Part shown: positions 54,501 through 63,363 of the stretch, piece after piece
How the letters are laid out: every line of letters starts with the position of its first letter
Numbering within the stretch: position 1 is the first letter of the stretch
NCBI RefSeq assembly: GCF_921293095.1
Contig: NW_025791658.1
Location: forward strand, 1 to 64,000
Origin: Ischnura elegans
Lineage: Eukaryota > Arthropoda > Insecta > Odonata > Coenagrionidae
Reading direction: 5' to 3'
DNA length: 64,000 nucleotides
Notes under the pieces: model-generated
Told to the model about the DNA's origin: nothing
Database searches by the model: none
Seen by the model: only the letters and a program-made list of their open reading frames with translations
Translations under genes and position numbers: made by a program

Positions 54501-55088
54501 TCATTCGACATGCACACAATGCTTGGAAATCGGAATAGACTAAAATTTAAAGCTACCATATCTCTGGAGCTATTTGTCAGACTGAGCTGAAATTTTGGAC
54601 TTTTTCCTAACTAAATACATATATTTAGCATACAAAATTTTATTGACATCCAAGATCCTTGGGTGTCAAGTCTACTATTTACTGGACCATTTGGCATGGA
54701 ATGGTCCCAAACTAACTTTTCTTCCGCACCTCAACAAAATGAAATCCAAGGCCATGTCACTCGTGGGAGTTCTTCATCGACTCACCACTGTTACTGACCC
54801 TAATGCCGTGAGGGCTATTTTCACCGGTTGCATTCTCCCAATCCTCGAGAACAGAGTGTTGCGCAAATGTTTCCCACCTGTGTGCGTCCGCACGTGTATG
54901 GTGAGGTGGTGACGCAGCGCAAAGGGCTTCTTGCAGATGTGGCAGCTGAATTTCTTGAGTCCCCACTTCTCGGAGCGCTTGCGGTGCATGGGATCCGTGG
55001 GCATCTCAGCCTCCCTGCTCGGCGTCGTGGTCACCACGCTCTGGTTGCCCTCGGCAGCCTCCTCGACGCTCAGCTCCAAGTTGGTCCC
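42479..55088 (-). CDS. ZNF-4: multi-exon C2H2 zinc-finger gene, last three coding exons
   Basis: The join is complement(42479..42572, 47735..48146, 54878..55088). Donors are ACAG/GTGGGA at 54878 and ACAG/GTACGT at 47735. Acceptors are TTGCAG/G at 55088, GTCCAG/G at 48146 and TTTCAG/G at 42572. Exon lengths of 211, 412 and 94 bp keep frame exactly: the first junction rebuilds the Thr-Gly-Glu-Lys-Pro linker and the second an Arg-Met-His-Ser-Gly-Glu-Lys-Pro linker. The 238-residue product has an acidic, Thr- and Ser-containing leader, seven C2H2 fingers and a stop right after the last His. Upstream exons must lie beyond 55088 or outside the window; I could not find another in 55-64 kb. It is not closely related to ZNF-1/2/3. 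Probably a transcription factor; no orthologue recognised. Confidence 0.9.
42573..43330. other. ZNF-4 intron, unassigned part
   Basis: Last intron of ZNF-4. Nothing recognised between the splice acceptor and the mariner remnant. Confidence 0.4.
43330..44340 (-). pseudogene. mariner-type transposase remnant in a rearranged element
   Basis: The minus strand from 44130 reads [20 protein letters not shown] and [20 protein letters not shown] (helix-turn-helix part), then an in-frame TAG, then [20 protein letters not shown] and [14 protein letters not shown] (around the first catalytic Asp) before the frame is lost. Core ends GTTGTTTATAAATGAATAT (43375) and its inverse (44302). The 43375-43610 part is an inverted copy of the 44075-44302 part, including the start-codon region. 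Confidence 0.85.
44494..45076 (+). mobile_element. pogo-like MITE CAGTGGAACCTCG, copy B
   Basis: 583 bp, same ends as copy A, between TA dinucleotides. Nearly identical to copies C and D. Confidence 0.92.
45304..46440 (+). mobile_element. TA-target element CAGTAAAACCTCTATGTAG, interrupted and 3' truncated
   Basis: Matches the reverse of 55295-55981 on both sides of a nested element (45396-46342). The right terminus is missing near 46440. Confidence 0.8.
45396..46342. mobile_element. TA-target element CAGGCGGTCCCCGACTTTCG, nested
   Basis: 947 bp. The left end CAGGCGGTCCCCGACTTTCG and the right end CGAAAGTCGAGGACCGCATG are inverted, with TA on both sides. GTACGAAAGTCGA motifs recur near both ends. 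No transposase. Confidence 0.85.
46443..46554. repeat. large hairpin, arms about 48 bp
   Basis: The arm 46443-46490 (CACAGTCGCGCTATCAC ... GCGCTGTCG) is inverted at 46508-46554 with a 17-bp loop and few mismatches. Confidence 0.85.
46668..47239 (+). mobile_element. hAT-like element TAGAGATACGTGAAAATC, copy 1
   Basis: Starts TAGAGATACGTGAAAATC and ends GATTTTCACGCATCTCCA. The second copy at 60762 has better ends. It contains a tandem tract of GCGTAAAAATATCATAAA-type repeats (47038-47170). No clear target duplication. Confidence 0.75.
47365..47685 (-). mobile_element. mariner 5'-end fragment with shared flank
   Basis: Matches 44075-44395 (start-codon region, inverted terminal sequence and about 85 bp beyond it). 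Lies in the ZNF-4 intron next to the 47735 exon. Confidence 0.78.
47735..48146 (-). CDS. ZNF-4 exon (fingers 2-6)
   Basis: This 412-bp exon is much richer in G and C than the flanking sequence. It encodes five tandem C2H2 fingers with good linkers; the last is completed by the next exon through the split Arg codon AG/G. Long open frames on the opposite strand here are antisense shadows of the GC-rich coding sequence. Confidence 0.93.
48320..49020. mobile_element. TIR element TGTATTCACAGATTT
   Basis: Left GGCTGTATTCACAGATTTCC and right GGTAAATCTGTGAATA are inverted. Near the left end, CGACTAACTTAGTCGG-type motifs repeat several times. No coding capacity. Confidence 0.6.
49021..49814 (+). pseudogene. 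CR1/Jockey-like LINE C-terminal fragment
   Basis: Reads [19 protein letters not shown], then (next frame) [33 protein letters not shown] and [11 protein letters not shown], with at least one frameshift near 49200-49320. 5' truncated; tail ATCTATTCTATTCTA. Confidence 0.8.
49815..49972. repeat. hairpin MITE, arms about 72 bp
   Basis: AATGGTAATTTCCACACTAT ... ACTTAGTGTCATTTTTAAGG is inverted as GAAAATGACACTAAGTG ... GTGTGGAAATTACCATT. The left arm is the sequence duplicated at 48242. Confidence 0.88.
50072..50335 (-). other. possible LINE 3' end
   Basis: TTTATTTATTTATTAAGATCAACAGGATAAATCC resembles the reverse of a short-tailed LINE 3' end. No coding part remains; weak. Confidence 0.3.
50434..50612. 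repeat. GGCYGTTTTACACGG fragment and GC-rich hairpin
   Basis: 50434-50500 matches an end of the 4087-4321 element. 50496-50548 and 50557-50610 are inverted arms (GGATGGAAAAACAATGAGGC / CCTCATTGGATTCCCATCC). Confidence 0.65.
50697..51360. mobile_element. TTAA-target element, 5'-truncated second copy of the 8208 family
   Basis: 50697-50878 and 51307-51360 match 9245-9465. Between them is about 430 bp of unrelated insert, GC-rich with a poly-G tract at 51192. TTAA at 51361. Confidence 0.7.
51513..51844. mobile_element. TTAA-target MITE CACGTTGCGTAC, copy B
   Basis: 332 bp between TTAA at 51509-51512 and 51845-51848. Near-identical to copy A. Confidence 0.87.
52272..52450 (+). mobile_element. 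pogo-like element fragment
   Basis: Matches the 3' part of the 9690/24151 family (CGCTGCTAAAAAAGATCGC ... AAGTGAAATTTTGGATCATC), cut by the following MITE. Confidence 0.65.
52451..53121 (+). mobile_element. AATAGGG MITE, copy 7
   Basis: Full-length, 671 bp: AATAGGGTGGTTTCCT ... AAGGAAACTACCCTATT, with the TGTGACGTCACGTGGAG block. Confidence 0.92.
53530..54284 (+). pseudogene. LINE C-terminal fragment (Jockey-like)
   Basis: About 197 codons open: [13 protein letters not shown] (RT end), then [20 protein letters not shown] and [20 protein letters not shown], stop at 54123. A 3' untranslated region ends in AATAAATAAAATAAAA. No RT catalytic core remains. Confidence 0.82.
54266..54858. repeat. 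19-bp direct repeat flanking 555 bp
   Basis: AATCCTCGAGAACAGAGTG occurs at 54266-54284 (just after the LINE tail) and 54840-54858 (inside a second LINE fragment next to the ZNF-4 exon). Confidence 0.8.
54696..54864 (+). pseudogene. LINE fragment beside the ZNF-4 donor
   Basis: Encodes [20 protein letters not shown], then [20 protein letters not shown]. Same family as 51849-53205. It stops about 14 bp from the exon end. Confidence 0.78.
54878..55088 (-). CDS. ZNF-4 exon (leader and finger 1)
   Basis: This 211-bp exon begins in phase 0 with Gly-Thr-Asn-Leu-Glu-Leu. It contains an acidic segment, a basic stretch (His-Arg-Lys-Arg) and one complete finger of the form C-x2-C-x12-H-x3-H. It ends one base into the Gly codon of the TGEKP linker. 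A LINE fragment abuts within about 20 bp of the donor side. Confidence 0.88.
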
Positions 55089-55169
55089 CTGCAAGAGGGA
55101 GGCAGGAAAAACAATTGAACGTTTTTGTAGAAAAAACAGCAATGCTAAAAAAAATACAAAATGTAGTTA

Positions 55170-56445
55170 GGATAGCTGTTTTGACAGGCTACCCACTCCA
55201 ACTAAATCATAAAATTCGCGGTTATTTCCAGGTTTTCACGGTCTTAATGTCGTCAAATTCACGGTCTGTTGAAAAGCCATTTTAGGCAGAAATCCAGTAA
55301 AGCCTCTCTGTATCCTAATGGAGGGGACCAAAATTTGGGCAATTTGATGTTTGGAGGTTCACTATAGAGAGGTTTCAGTTGTAGGCACCATTTTTTCGTA
55401 TCCTTCGGAAATGAAAGGCACTACTGTCTTTTATATTTATGTCTTTAAACAAACATGCATGTATTGGTGAATATATATTTATTATTTAATAATTACAGAG
55501 AGAGAGAGTGCTATCGCATGATTTTTACTAAGATTCGAGAGAAAACGATGTGATCTCTCTTAATTCAACATTCACTTAAAATGATTAGGATAGTTGGATA
55601 CCCTTTTTCTTATTTACTGTTACGCATGCTCTCATATGGATCAAAATAGCCACAACTAATGGTTAACGTAAAAATAACAGCATATTATAAGTGTATAAGA
55701 AAAAAATAAGGGTGAAACATTTATTACTGAGAATGTCATTCCATGTATGTAATCGCAACTGCATTAATAATTTGTAGTTGTCTTGGTATGATTTGCGGAG
55801 GTAGTTTGACCATCTTGGGGTTGTCTCCTTGGTATGATAAGTGGAGGTTTTATGAGATAAAGAGGTTCACTACAAAGAGGTTTGCCTATAAATTTAGATG
55901 TAAATCAGACGGGACTGTGGGGGTGGTATAAAGTATGGAGGTTTATGATGTAAAGAGGTTCACTACATAGAGGTTTTACTGTATTGATCCCATGAAATTC
56001 ACAGGCAATCAAGACACTAAAATTTTGTGTTTTTTTCCCATTCTAAGACAGTGTTTAGTGTCCAATTACCTACACATGTGATGAGAAGTGATGGCATTTT
56101 GAAGGTAGCCTTGGAGGAAATGGTGGAAGGGATCAGAACATGAGGAACGCTAACGTCGATTGACAGTTTGAAGATGAGAAAGTACAGAGACTTCAAAGTG
56201 ATGGCCACGGAGAAAATATAGTTAGGATAGCCGTTTTGACGGGCTTCCCACCCTAACTAAATCATAAAATTTGCAATTTTTTTCCAGGTTTTAACGGTCT
56301 AAATTGCGTCAAATTCACGGTCCGTTGAAAAGCCAATTTAGGCAGAAATATTGATCACATCATAGGCAATCAAGACACTAAAATTTTGTCTTTTCTGCCA
56401 TTCTAAGACAGTGTTTGAGTGTCCATTTACTTACACATTTTAAAA
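55170..56445. repeat. direct duplication, one copy carrying a TA-target element
   Basis: 55170-55292 plus 55984-56085 matches 56221-56445 (GTTAGGATAGCNGTTTTGAC ... GACACTAAAATTTTGT). The second copy lacks the 55295-55981 element. Confidence 0.82.
55295..55981 (-). mobile_element. TA-target element CAGTAAARCCTCTNTGTA
   Basis: 687 bp with inverted ends. GAACCTCTTTATCTCATAAA-type motifs repeat internally. The empty site is at about 56350. Confidence 0.85.
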
Positions 56446-56766
56446 TAAATAATAATTTATAATAATAATTTATAATTGTAAACCTTCAAATTTCTTAGTT
56501 ACTATGAAGTTTTTTTTTTTTTTTAATTTCACAAAAAATGAGATTTTAAAATAATACTGTTCTTCCGCTCAGATGTTCAATAGCGTGCATCCCTCGCTTT
56601 ACACGACGAGGCCGACGCCATAAAAAGTCACCGCCGCTGAGTCTGTGTCTCATTTCTTGAATAGCATTTATTTCAAAAACTTAGTCTGATGGACTCTTAA
56701 GTTCAACATGTGTTACAGTCAGGGATGGGAAAAATACAGGCCGAGGTGTATTTTAAATACAAAATA

Positions 56767-57352
56767 CAGTGCAACCTCGATATAACGACACCCCACGGTG
56801 CACTAATAAACACTCGCTATAGCGAATTGTCGCTTTACCGGAGGTGGAGCAAATAATAGCCAATATGTATACCTGTTGCGAACAGATATACAGGAACAGG
56901 AGTGGTGCGGCGACAGATAAACATCTATCCGATAAACGTAAGCATAAATCCAGACGAAAGGCGATATTTTTTTGCATCACTAAATATTCTTACTCAAACA
57001 ACGACTAACTTTTCAAACAATTTAGTAGCGCCGCACTGAATAAAAATCATGCAAAGCATTCTTTCGTCAATCATTATATTTATCGTACGACAGTTACCAC
57101 ATAAATTTGAGACTGAGCACTCCATTAACTTCATTTCTAACAGATCGCTAGCAATTACAGAGGTTAAGGAGTCTTGATGAAAGTCTTCCGGCGGTGAAAC
57201 CCTCGCTATGGCGAGAGCCAACACCAAAAGGGTCTCGTAAAAACGAATTTTTTAACACGCTTATTATAGGGTCAATTGATGGTGCATTGGCTATCTCTCG
57301 TAATAGCGGGAGTGTCGCTATAGTCCGTACTCGCTTTAACGAGGTTCCACTG
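56767..57352 (-). mobile_element. pogo-like MITE CAGTGGAACCTCG, copy C
   Basis: Reverse orientation, 586 bp, TA on both sides, almost identical to copies B and D. Inserted in a fragment of the CAGAGATGGGCAAAATAC hAT-like family (56719-56766). Confidence 0.92.
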
Positions 57353-57384
57353 TACTGCATTTATCGGAATAATTGATATAAGGC

Positions 57385-57465
57385 GGACTCCCAATTATCG
57401 GGCTGCGGTATTTCCGTGTTATGGATTATCCGTGCATGATTTTCACTCTCGCTCAATATTGTAAT
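57385..57465 (+). mobile_element. pogo-like element 5' fragment
   Basis: GACTCCCAATTATCGGGCTG ... TTTTCACTCTCGCTCAATATT matches the start of the 9690/24151 family. Confidence 0.65.
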
Positions 57466-57486
57466 GGTTCAAACACCTAAATGAGA

Positions 57487-57861
57487 TTAAAAAAACACTA
57501 AACACTCCACACCTAAAGATTCTCTGAGCTTTTGGGGGGGTTTTAACCCCCAAAAACCCCCCTCGCAGCGTCCCTGCTTCGCTTCGCTATTTTCATTTAG
57601 CTTCATTCGCTTTATCTTGCGCCTGATAACAAAACAAAAACTGTTGTTTATCAGAAGGCGCTTGACGCAAGACATTAAACCCGAATGTGTAGGGCACACC
57701 GTGGTGCGTTTACGCAGTGCATTTTTTCCAAACAGAGATACTATAACTGGCGCACCTAAAGTCATTTGATACAAATGCTGCTTCATAGGGGCTTTTCTTA
57801 CACTATTTTGAGCATCAGTCAATCGTCGGTCTAGCGTTAGCCTGCCCCGTGAACGAGCCAA
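57487..57861 (-). other. unrecognised 124-codon open frame
   Basis: A basic frame with a Lys/Arg-rich patch (VIRRKIKRMKLNENSEAKQG) and a GFWGL motif. The C-terminal part overlaps a GGGGGTTTTAACCCCC hairpin, so it may be a chance frame in a repeat. No domain recognised. Confidence 0.25.
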
Positions 57862-58183
57862 GTTTACGCTACGGCCTTAGACCTAAAAACATTTTTTACG
57901 GTTAATAACACAAATAGCCAACAACTGATTGCGAATAATTTTTATTTCATCAATATTTTCTCATTTAATTTATAATAAATCAAATATGATTAAAACGATA
58001 CAGCCGCTCTTTATATATAAATGGTGCAACTAAACTATAAGTTCATTGAATGTTAGGCGGTACGAAGTTTGCCGGATCAGCTCAGCTTAATCGGCGCATT
58101 CATTTCCCTACCTGCTCCTTTCTGATAACCTAACCCTAGACCACGGCCCTTGGAGGGAAGTGTGTGTGCGTAAATGGGGATTA

Positions 58184-60736
58184 TAGTCCAGGAAATGAAG
58201 CATTTTGGCTTGCAATTTTTTCAAACAGAATCGATTTTCTTGAAATTTTCATAATAAGTAGGGAATATACCAAGAATCAAAATCTATATAATGCCGACGG
58301 GCGCTTTTACCCTGGGGGTGGTTTCCACCCCATCTCGGGGGTGGAAATTTTTAATTATATTTTGACCACAGGAATCGATAGAAAAATACATTCTAAGAAT
58401 AAAATGTTCTTTCAATTTTTTGCGTAAAATTAATATTTTTCGAGTTATTTGCGATTGAAATTAACAGTTTTTTGACGAAAAAATCAACGATTTTAATCGA
58501 TTATAGGCAAATAACTTGAAAAGTATTTATTTTATTAGGAAATTGTGAATTACAAAACTGTAGCTTGTAAAAAATTTAATAAAAATCTTATTTTAGATTT
58601 CCTTTATGACCAATTCGGACCGAGCTACAACTTGTTGATGGTTATCTATTGTTTGTCATACGCTAAATTTGAAAGATTCAATACTAAATAGCGGGAAAAA
58701 TGTAATTTTCGAGGAAAAATTATGTAATATGTTTTAAAGTGTTTTTAAAAAAATTTCTTATAATGAGAAAAAATATTTTTTAATCATGAAATTTGAGCGA
58801 GTTATGATTAAAAATAAGATCAGTCCCTACTTTTTTGTACGAAAAAATCAGTGAAAACAACTCCTTATTACCACGCTAGACAAAATTGATCAATGCCCTT
58901 CAGTATTTCTCTTTATTTAAGTATTGTTAATTGATCCTAGAAGTTTTTTTAATTTACAACTCTAAATTTTGAAAAAATTGAAGGAAAAAGTGAAGTCATT
59001 TTTTACAATTTCGTTAAAAATGCTCTTTTTTTCAAAATAACTCCAAAAAAGCTGGAGATATGAAAAAATGCACTAGTGATAAATTGTAGCTCCTTTATTT
59101 TCAAATATTTTGGTGTGTTTAAATTTTCTATATAATAAATATTTGGTGAGATATTGATAATTAAAACCTCTATTTCCAAGGGAGCTCCACCTTATTTAAA
59201 CCCTTAAATCCCTCCCCTTTCAAAATTAATGACTCGAAAAAAATTTAATTCGCATGACCTTGTAGTCAGTAAAATCCCTACAAAATACAATTTAAATGAA
59301 CTTTCTATCATAAAAAATAAAGGAGCTATGTTTGAAATACCAATCAAATTTATTTTCGAAAAATTCGAAATCCACAATTCAGAGCATAATATTCCTCATA
59401 ATCAGCATATTCTTCGTGTATTTTACGTTAGAAGCTAACGATACACTCAAATTTGCTACAAAATAAACACACATACCCATAAGATGTATATATACATACA
59501 CATATGTGAGTATGTGTGCTCTCGCTCACAGTGACCTGTGAGCATGCATGTGGTGGGAAGACTGGAAGCCATACAGTCTCCGTTTGATTGTGTTTCATGT
59601 AATGTCTACATAAATGTACATTTATTTGTTTATGTTACCATTACGAAGTTTGCTCTGTTTATCCTATTGTTATACCTTTTCTGTGCTGTGATTAAAATCA
59701 TGAGAGAAAAAAGTGAATACATAATGAAAGGAGTAAGAAAGTGAATAACAAGATACAATGTGATACATAATTTTTATTTTTAGGGTAAATAATTTTTTTT
59801 GCATTAACCCCCAGTAAGGGTTGATGATTATGGGTTGAAACGCCTTAAAATTCTTTTCCAAACAAAAAAAATAATTATACATATAATTTGAACTAAATTT
59901 TACCCTTATTTAGATTTAAAATATAATTTTTTAAGTTCCAACTTTTAGGGGTAGTTTTCACCCCTAAAAAATAAAACGCGCCCTTCGGCATAGTATAGAT
60001 TTTGAAGAAGGGGGTATGATTAGTCTAATCCCAAATATTATTGCAAATCGATTCGGTTTGAAAAACATTTTTAAAGGAGGTATGATTAGTATAAACACAA
60101 ATTTTTATGCAAATCGATTCAGTTTGAAAATTCTTTTTTACATTAACCCCCAATAAGGGTTGATTATTATGGGTTGAAACACCTTAAAATTATTTTTCAA
60201 ACATAAAAAAATAACTTTTTAAGTTTCAGCTTTTAGGGGTAGTTTTCACCCCTAAAAAATAAAACGCGCCCTTCGGCATAATATAGATTTTGAAGAACGG
60301 GGTATGATTAGTCTAATCCCAAATATTTTTGCAAATCGATTCGGTTTGAAAAACATTTTTAAAGGAGGTATGATTAGTATAAAAACAAATTTTTATGCAA
60401 ATCGATTCAGTTTGAAAATTCTTTTTTACATTAACCCCCAATAAGGGTTGATTATTATGGATTGAAACACCTTAAAATTATTTTTCAAACATAAAAAAAT
60501 AATTATACATATAATTTGAACTAAATTTTACACGTATTTAGCTTTAAAAAATAATTTTTTAAGTTCCAGCTTCTCGGGGTAGTTTTCACCCCTAAAAAAT
60601 AAAAAGCGCCCTTCGGCATAATATAGATTTTGAAGTAGGGGGTATAATTAGTCTAATCCCAAATTTTGGTGCAAATCGATTCAGTTTGAAAAAATTGCAA
60701 GGTTTTTCACTTTTATGAGCTTCATTTCCTGGACTA
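58184..60736. mobile_element. 2.55-kb element TAGTCCAGGAAATGAAGC with TTA duplication
   Basis: Perfect 18-bp inverted ends and TTA on both sides (58181-58183, 60737-60739), compatible with a PIF/Harbinger-type target. Very AT-rich interior without a transposase frame; carries an internal tandem array. Confidence 0.8.
59800..60690. repeat. tandem array, about 0.3-kb unit, about three copies
   Basis: AGGGGTAGTTTTCACCCCTA recurs at about 59947, 60236 and 60579, AACGCGCCCTTCGGCATA-type blocks follow each, and GCAAATCGATTCRGTTTGAA occurs five times. Confidence 0.88.
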
Positions 60737-60761
60737 TTAATGACGATTACAAGGTTATGAG

Positions 60762-62642
60762 TAGAGATACGTGAAAATCGCACTTTCATTTTTATTGTAT
60801 CGCACTTTCAATAGCAGTTTATTGCATTTTGTAGCGTCTATTTTTTAATTTTCATGATGAGGTAGATTACGATAAAATGTAGTGAAACACAGATATATGA
60901 CAAAATACAGAATATCTTAAATAATTATGTTGTAGAGCAATAATAAATTAAGGAATAAGACATACAGGCATCCCCCGAGTTACGTCAGAGATGCATTCCG
61001 GCAGACTCTGCGTAAGTCGAACCTTTGCGTTAGTGCTTCAGAGATTGCGATCGGCGCGGTGAAATTCTCAGCGGAGAAATGCGCGGTAAATTCTCGGTGA
61101 AGTTTCATTCAATTCACTGCGATATTCATGAACTCTACCGCGTATTCTTACGTTATTAGATAAAAATCGATAAACATTAATATAGTCTGAGAGTTGCATC
61201 TCGAGCATTGCCAATCAAAATGCATAATATTATTCCCAGAGTTGACATCGCGTGGATTCAGGAAAGTGCGGTATCTCAACGCTACATTACTAAACTGAAT
61301 ACTTAAATTGATTCATTATGTTATACAGCGATCTAAGGCCCCAAAGAATGCATTGTCTACCTACCTATAATCATTATATCTTCTGCCTTTTATATATTAC
61401 GTTAATCGATGAATCTGGTGGTTTCACTGTCACAGTTAATACACGTAGGAGTGTCTAGGATTACGAGCAAATAACACACAAAAAATACCAGTAACTTACT
61501 ATATTCTTAGATTCATTCACACACACATACACTCAATCTTTCACGCACGGAAACATACTTTCATTCTCTCATATCTCAATAAAATAACGTGAAAATATCA
61601 TCATTTGAATATTTACTTCGCTGGACACATCGAAGAGTATTTCCAAAGCACGAAGCTAATTAAAAGTGAGCATTTATTCAGCCAACTCCGTCATAAACGT
61701 GCAACAAAGTTAGTTGGGAAAGCTATCAATGACGCAATATTAATTCATTTACAGTTGCACACAATATGAGAGAACGAGAAAATGCAGCTTCATAAAATTT
61801 TCCGCCAGAAGCATGTAAACAATTACGCAATTAGTATCGTGTGTCAACTTTTTCTTAACTTTTTCGTGGCGTTCATTGCCAACACTCAAATTTCAATGCC
61901 GTTACGTGGTTACTAAACAATTCTTTTCCGCATTAAAGATTTTTGCTTGAACTTCATTTTCTTTTAATTCCATAGATGGAAATGTCCAAACTTAAGGATA
62001 CAATTTTTAAATAGTTGAAAGTCGCAGTTCGGGTGTGCATGCTGTATAACAAGTTGTATCGTATAGGAATGAGCGCAACCACATCCATCGCTAGAACAGC
62101 AAATTTTCACATTGATTGTTGGCTTGGGATTTATAGGCGATTTTTCTACATAAATTAATGAAAATTCCTTCGAGGAATGACAAAAATGGGTCACTTTGTT
62201 ATTTGTAGCACGTAAAAAACTCGATAACTAATCGATATTTTTTCTACCATAGGTTGTACGAGCGAATATATATTTCTTCCTGCTCGCATTCGAAAATTAA
62301 CGTAATCATTTTAAATACGGTTATCGCTTACGTAAGTACGGATTTACGTAAGTCGAGACATACGTAACTCGGGGGATGCCTTTATAGTGGCGGAGGTGTA
62401 GCTTGCCCGTGCCCACTTGTAGTTCGCGGCCACGTAGAGTCAGCCAGCCAACTAGCACCTGGCCAGTCGCTTACATGCTTTAAGTGGTGAGTGTCGGCGG
62501 AGCATTTAAACTGCACTGCGTCGAAAAGGCATGTTTGCGTAAAAATATCATAAAAGTCCAGTAATCGCATTTACGTCACATTTATTTGCGTGCATCGCAT
62601 CTATATCGCATTTATCGTACTTGCGATTTTCACGTATCTCTA
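60762..62642 (+). mobile_element. hAT-like element TAGAGATACGTGAAAATCGC, copy 2, interrupted
   Basis: TAGAGATACGTGAAAATCGC and CGATTTTCACGTATCTCTA ends. Matches 46668-47239 on both sides of the 60965-62382 element. About 570 bp without it. Confidence 0.83.
60965..62382. mobile_element. TA-target element AGGCATCCCCCGAGTTACGT, nested
   Basis: 1,418 bp. The left end CAGGCATCCCCCGAGTTACG and the right end ACGTAACTCGGGGGATGCC are inverted, with TA on both sides. The empty site is visible near 46863 in the other hAT-like copy. No transposase frame. Confidence 0.87.
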
Positions 62643-62777
62643 ATCATAGTTCTAAAATCAAGTATGAGAGATTTTTAAGATAATTTTTTTTGTCTCGACC
62701 TCGTTTAATTCATGTTAAAATAGTTCTTGGAGTGTAGGTCAACAACATCAAACCTTTACCTATTTTTTAACCTTGTA

Positions 62778-63361
62778 CAGTGGAACCTCGTTAAAGCGAG
62801 TACGGGCTATAGTGACACCCCCGATATTACGAGAGATAGCCGATGCAACGTCGATTGACCCTATTATAAGCGTGTTTAAATAATTCGTTTTTACGAGACC
62901 CTTTCGGTGTTGGCTCTCGCCATAGCGAGGGTTTCACTACCGGAAGACTTACACCAAGACTCCTTAACCTCTGTAATTGCTAGCGATCTGTTAGAAATGA
63001 AGTTAATGGAGTGCTCAGTCTCAAATTTATGTGGTAAACTGTCGTTCGATAAATATAATGATTGACAAAACAATGCTTTGCACGATTTTTATTCAGTGCG
63101 GCGCTTATAAATTGTTTGAATAGTTAGTCGTTATTTGAGTAAGGAAATTTAGTGATGCAAAAAAACATCGCCTTTCGTCTGAATTTACGCTTACGTTTAT
63201 CGGATAGATGTTTATCTGTCGCCGCACCACTCCTGTTCCTGTATATCTGTTCGCAACAGGTATGTTGGCTATTATTTGCTCCACCTCCGGTAAAGCGACA
63301 ATTCGTTATAGCGAGTGTTTATTAGTGCACCGTGGGGTGTCGTTATATCGAGGTTTCACTG
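62778..63361 (+). mobile_element. pogo-like MITE CAGTGGAACCTCG, copy D
   Basis: 584 bp between TA dinucleotides, near-identical to copies B and C. Confidence 0.92.
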
Positions 63362-63363
63362 TA

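Noticed and set aside
56994-57376. Open frames at 44.4, 57.2 and 62.9 kb sharing the same protein
   Set aside because: They are the same stretch of the pogo-like MITE read in its different copies, not a gene family.
59800-60690. CRISPR-like array
   Set aside because: Units are about 300 bp with no short repeat/unique spacer alternation; it is a transposon-internal tandem array in a eukaryotic genome.
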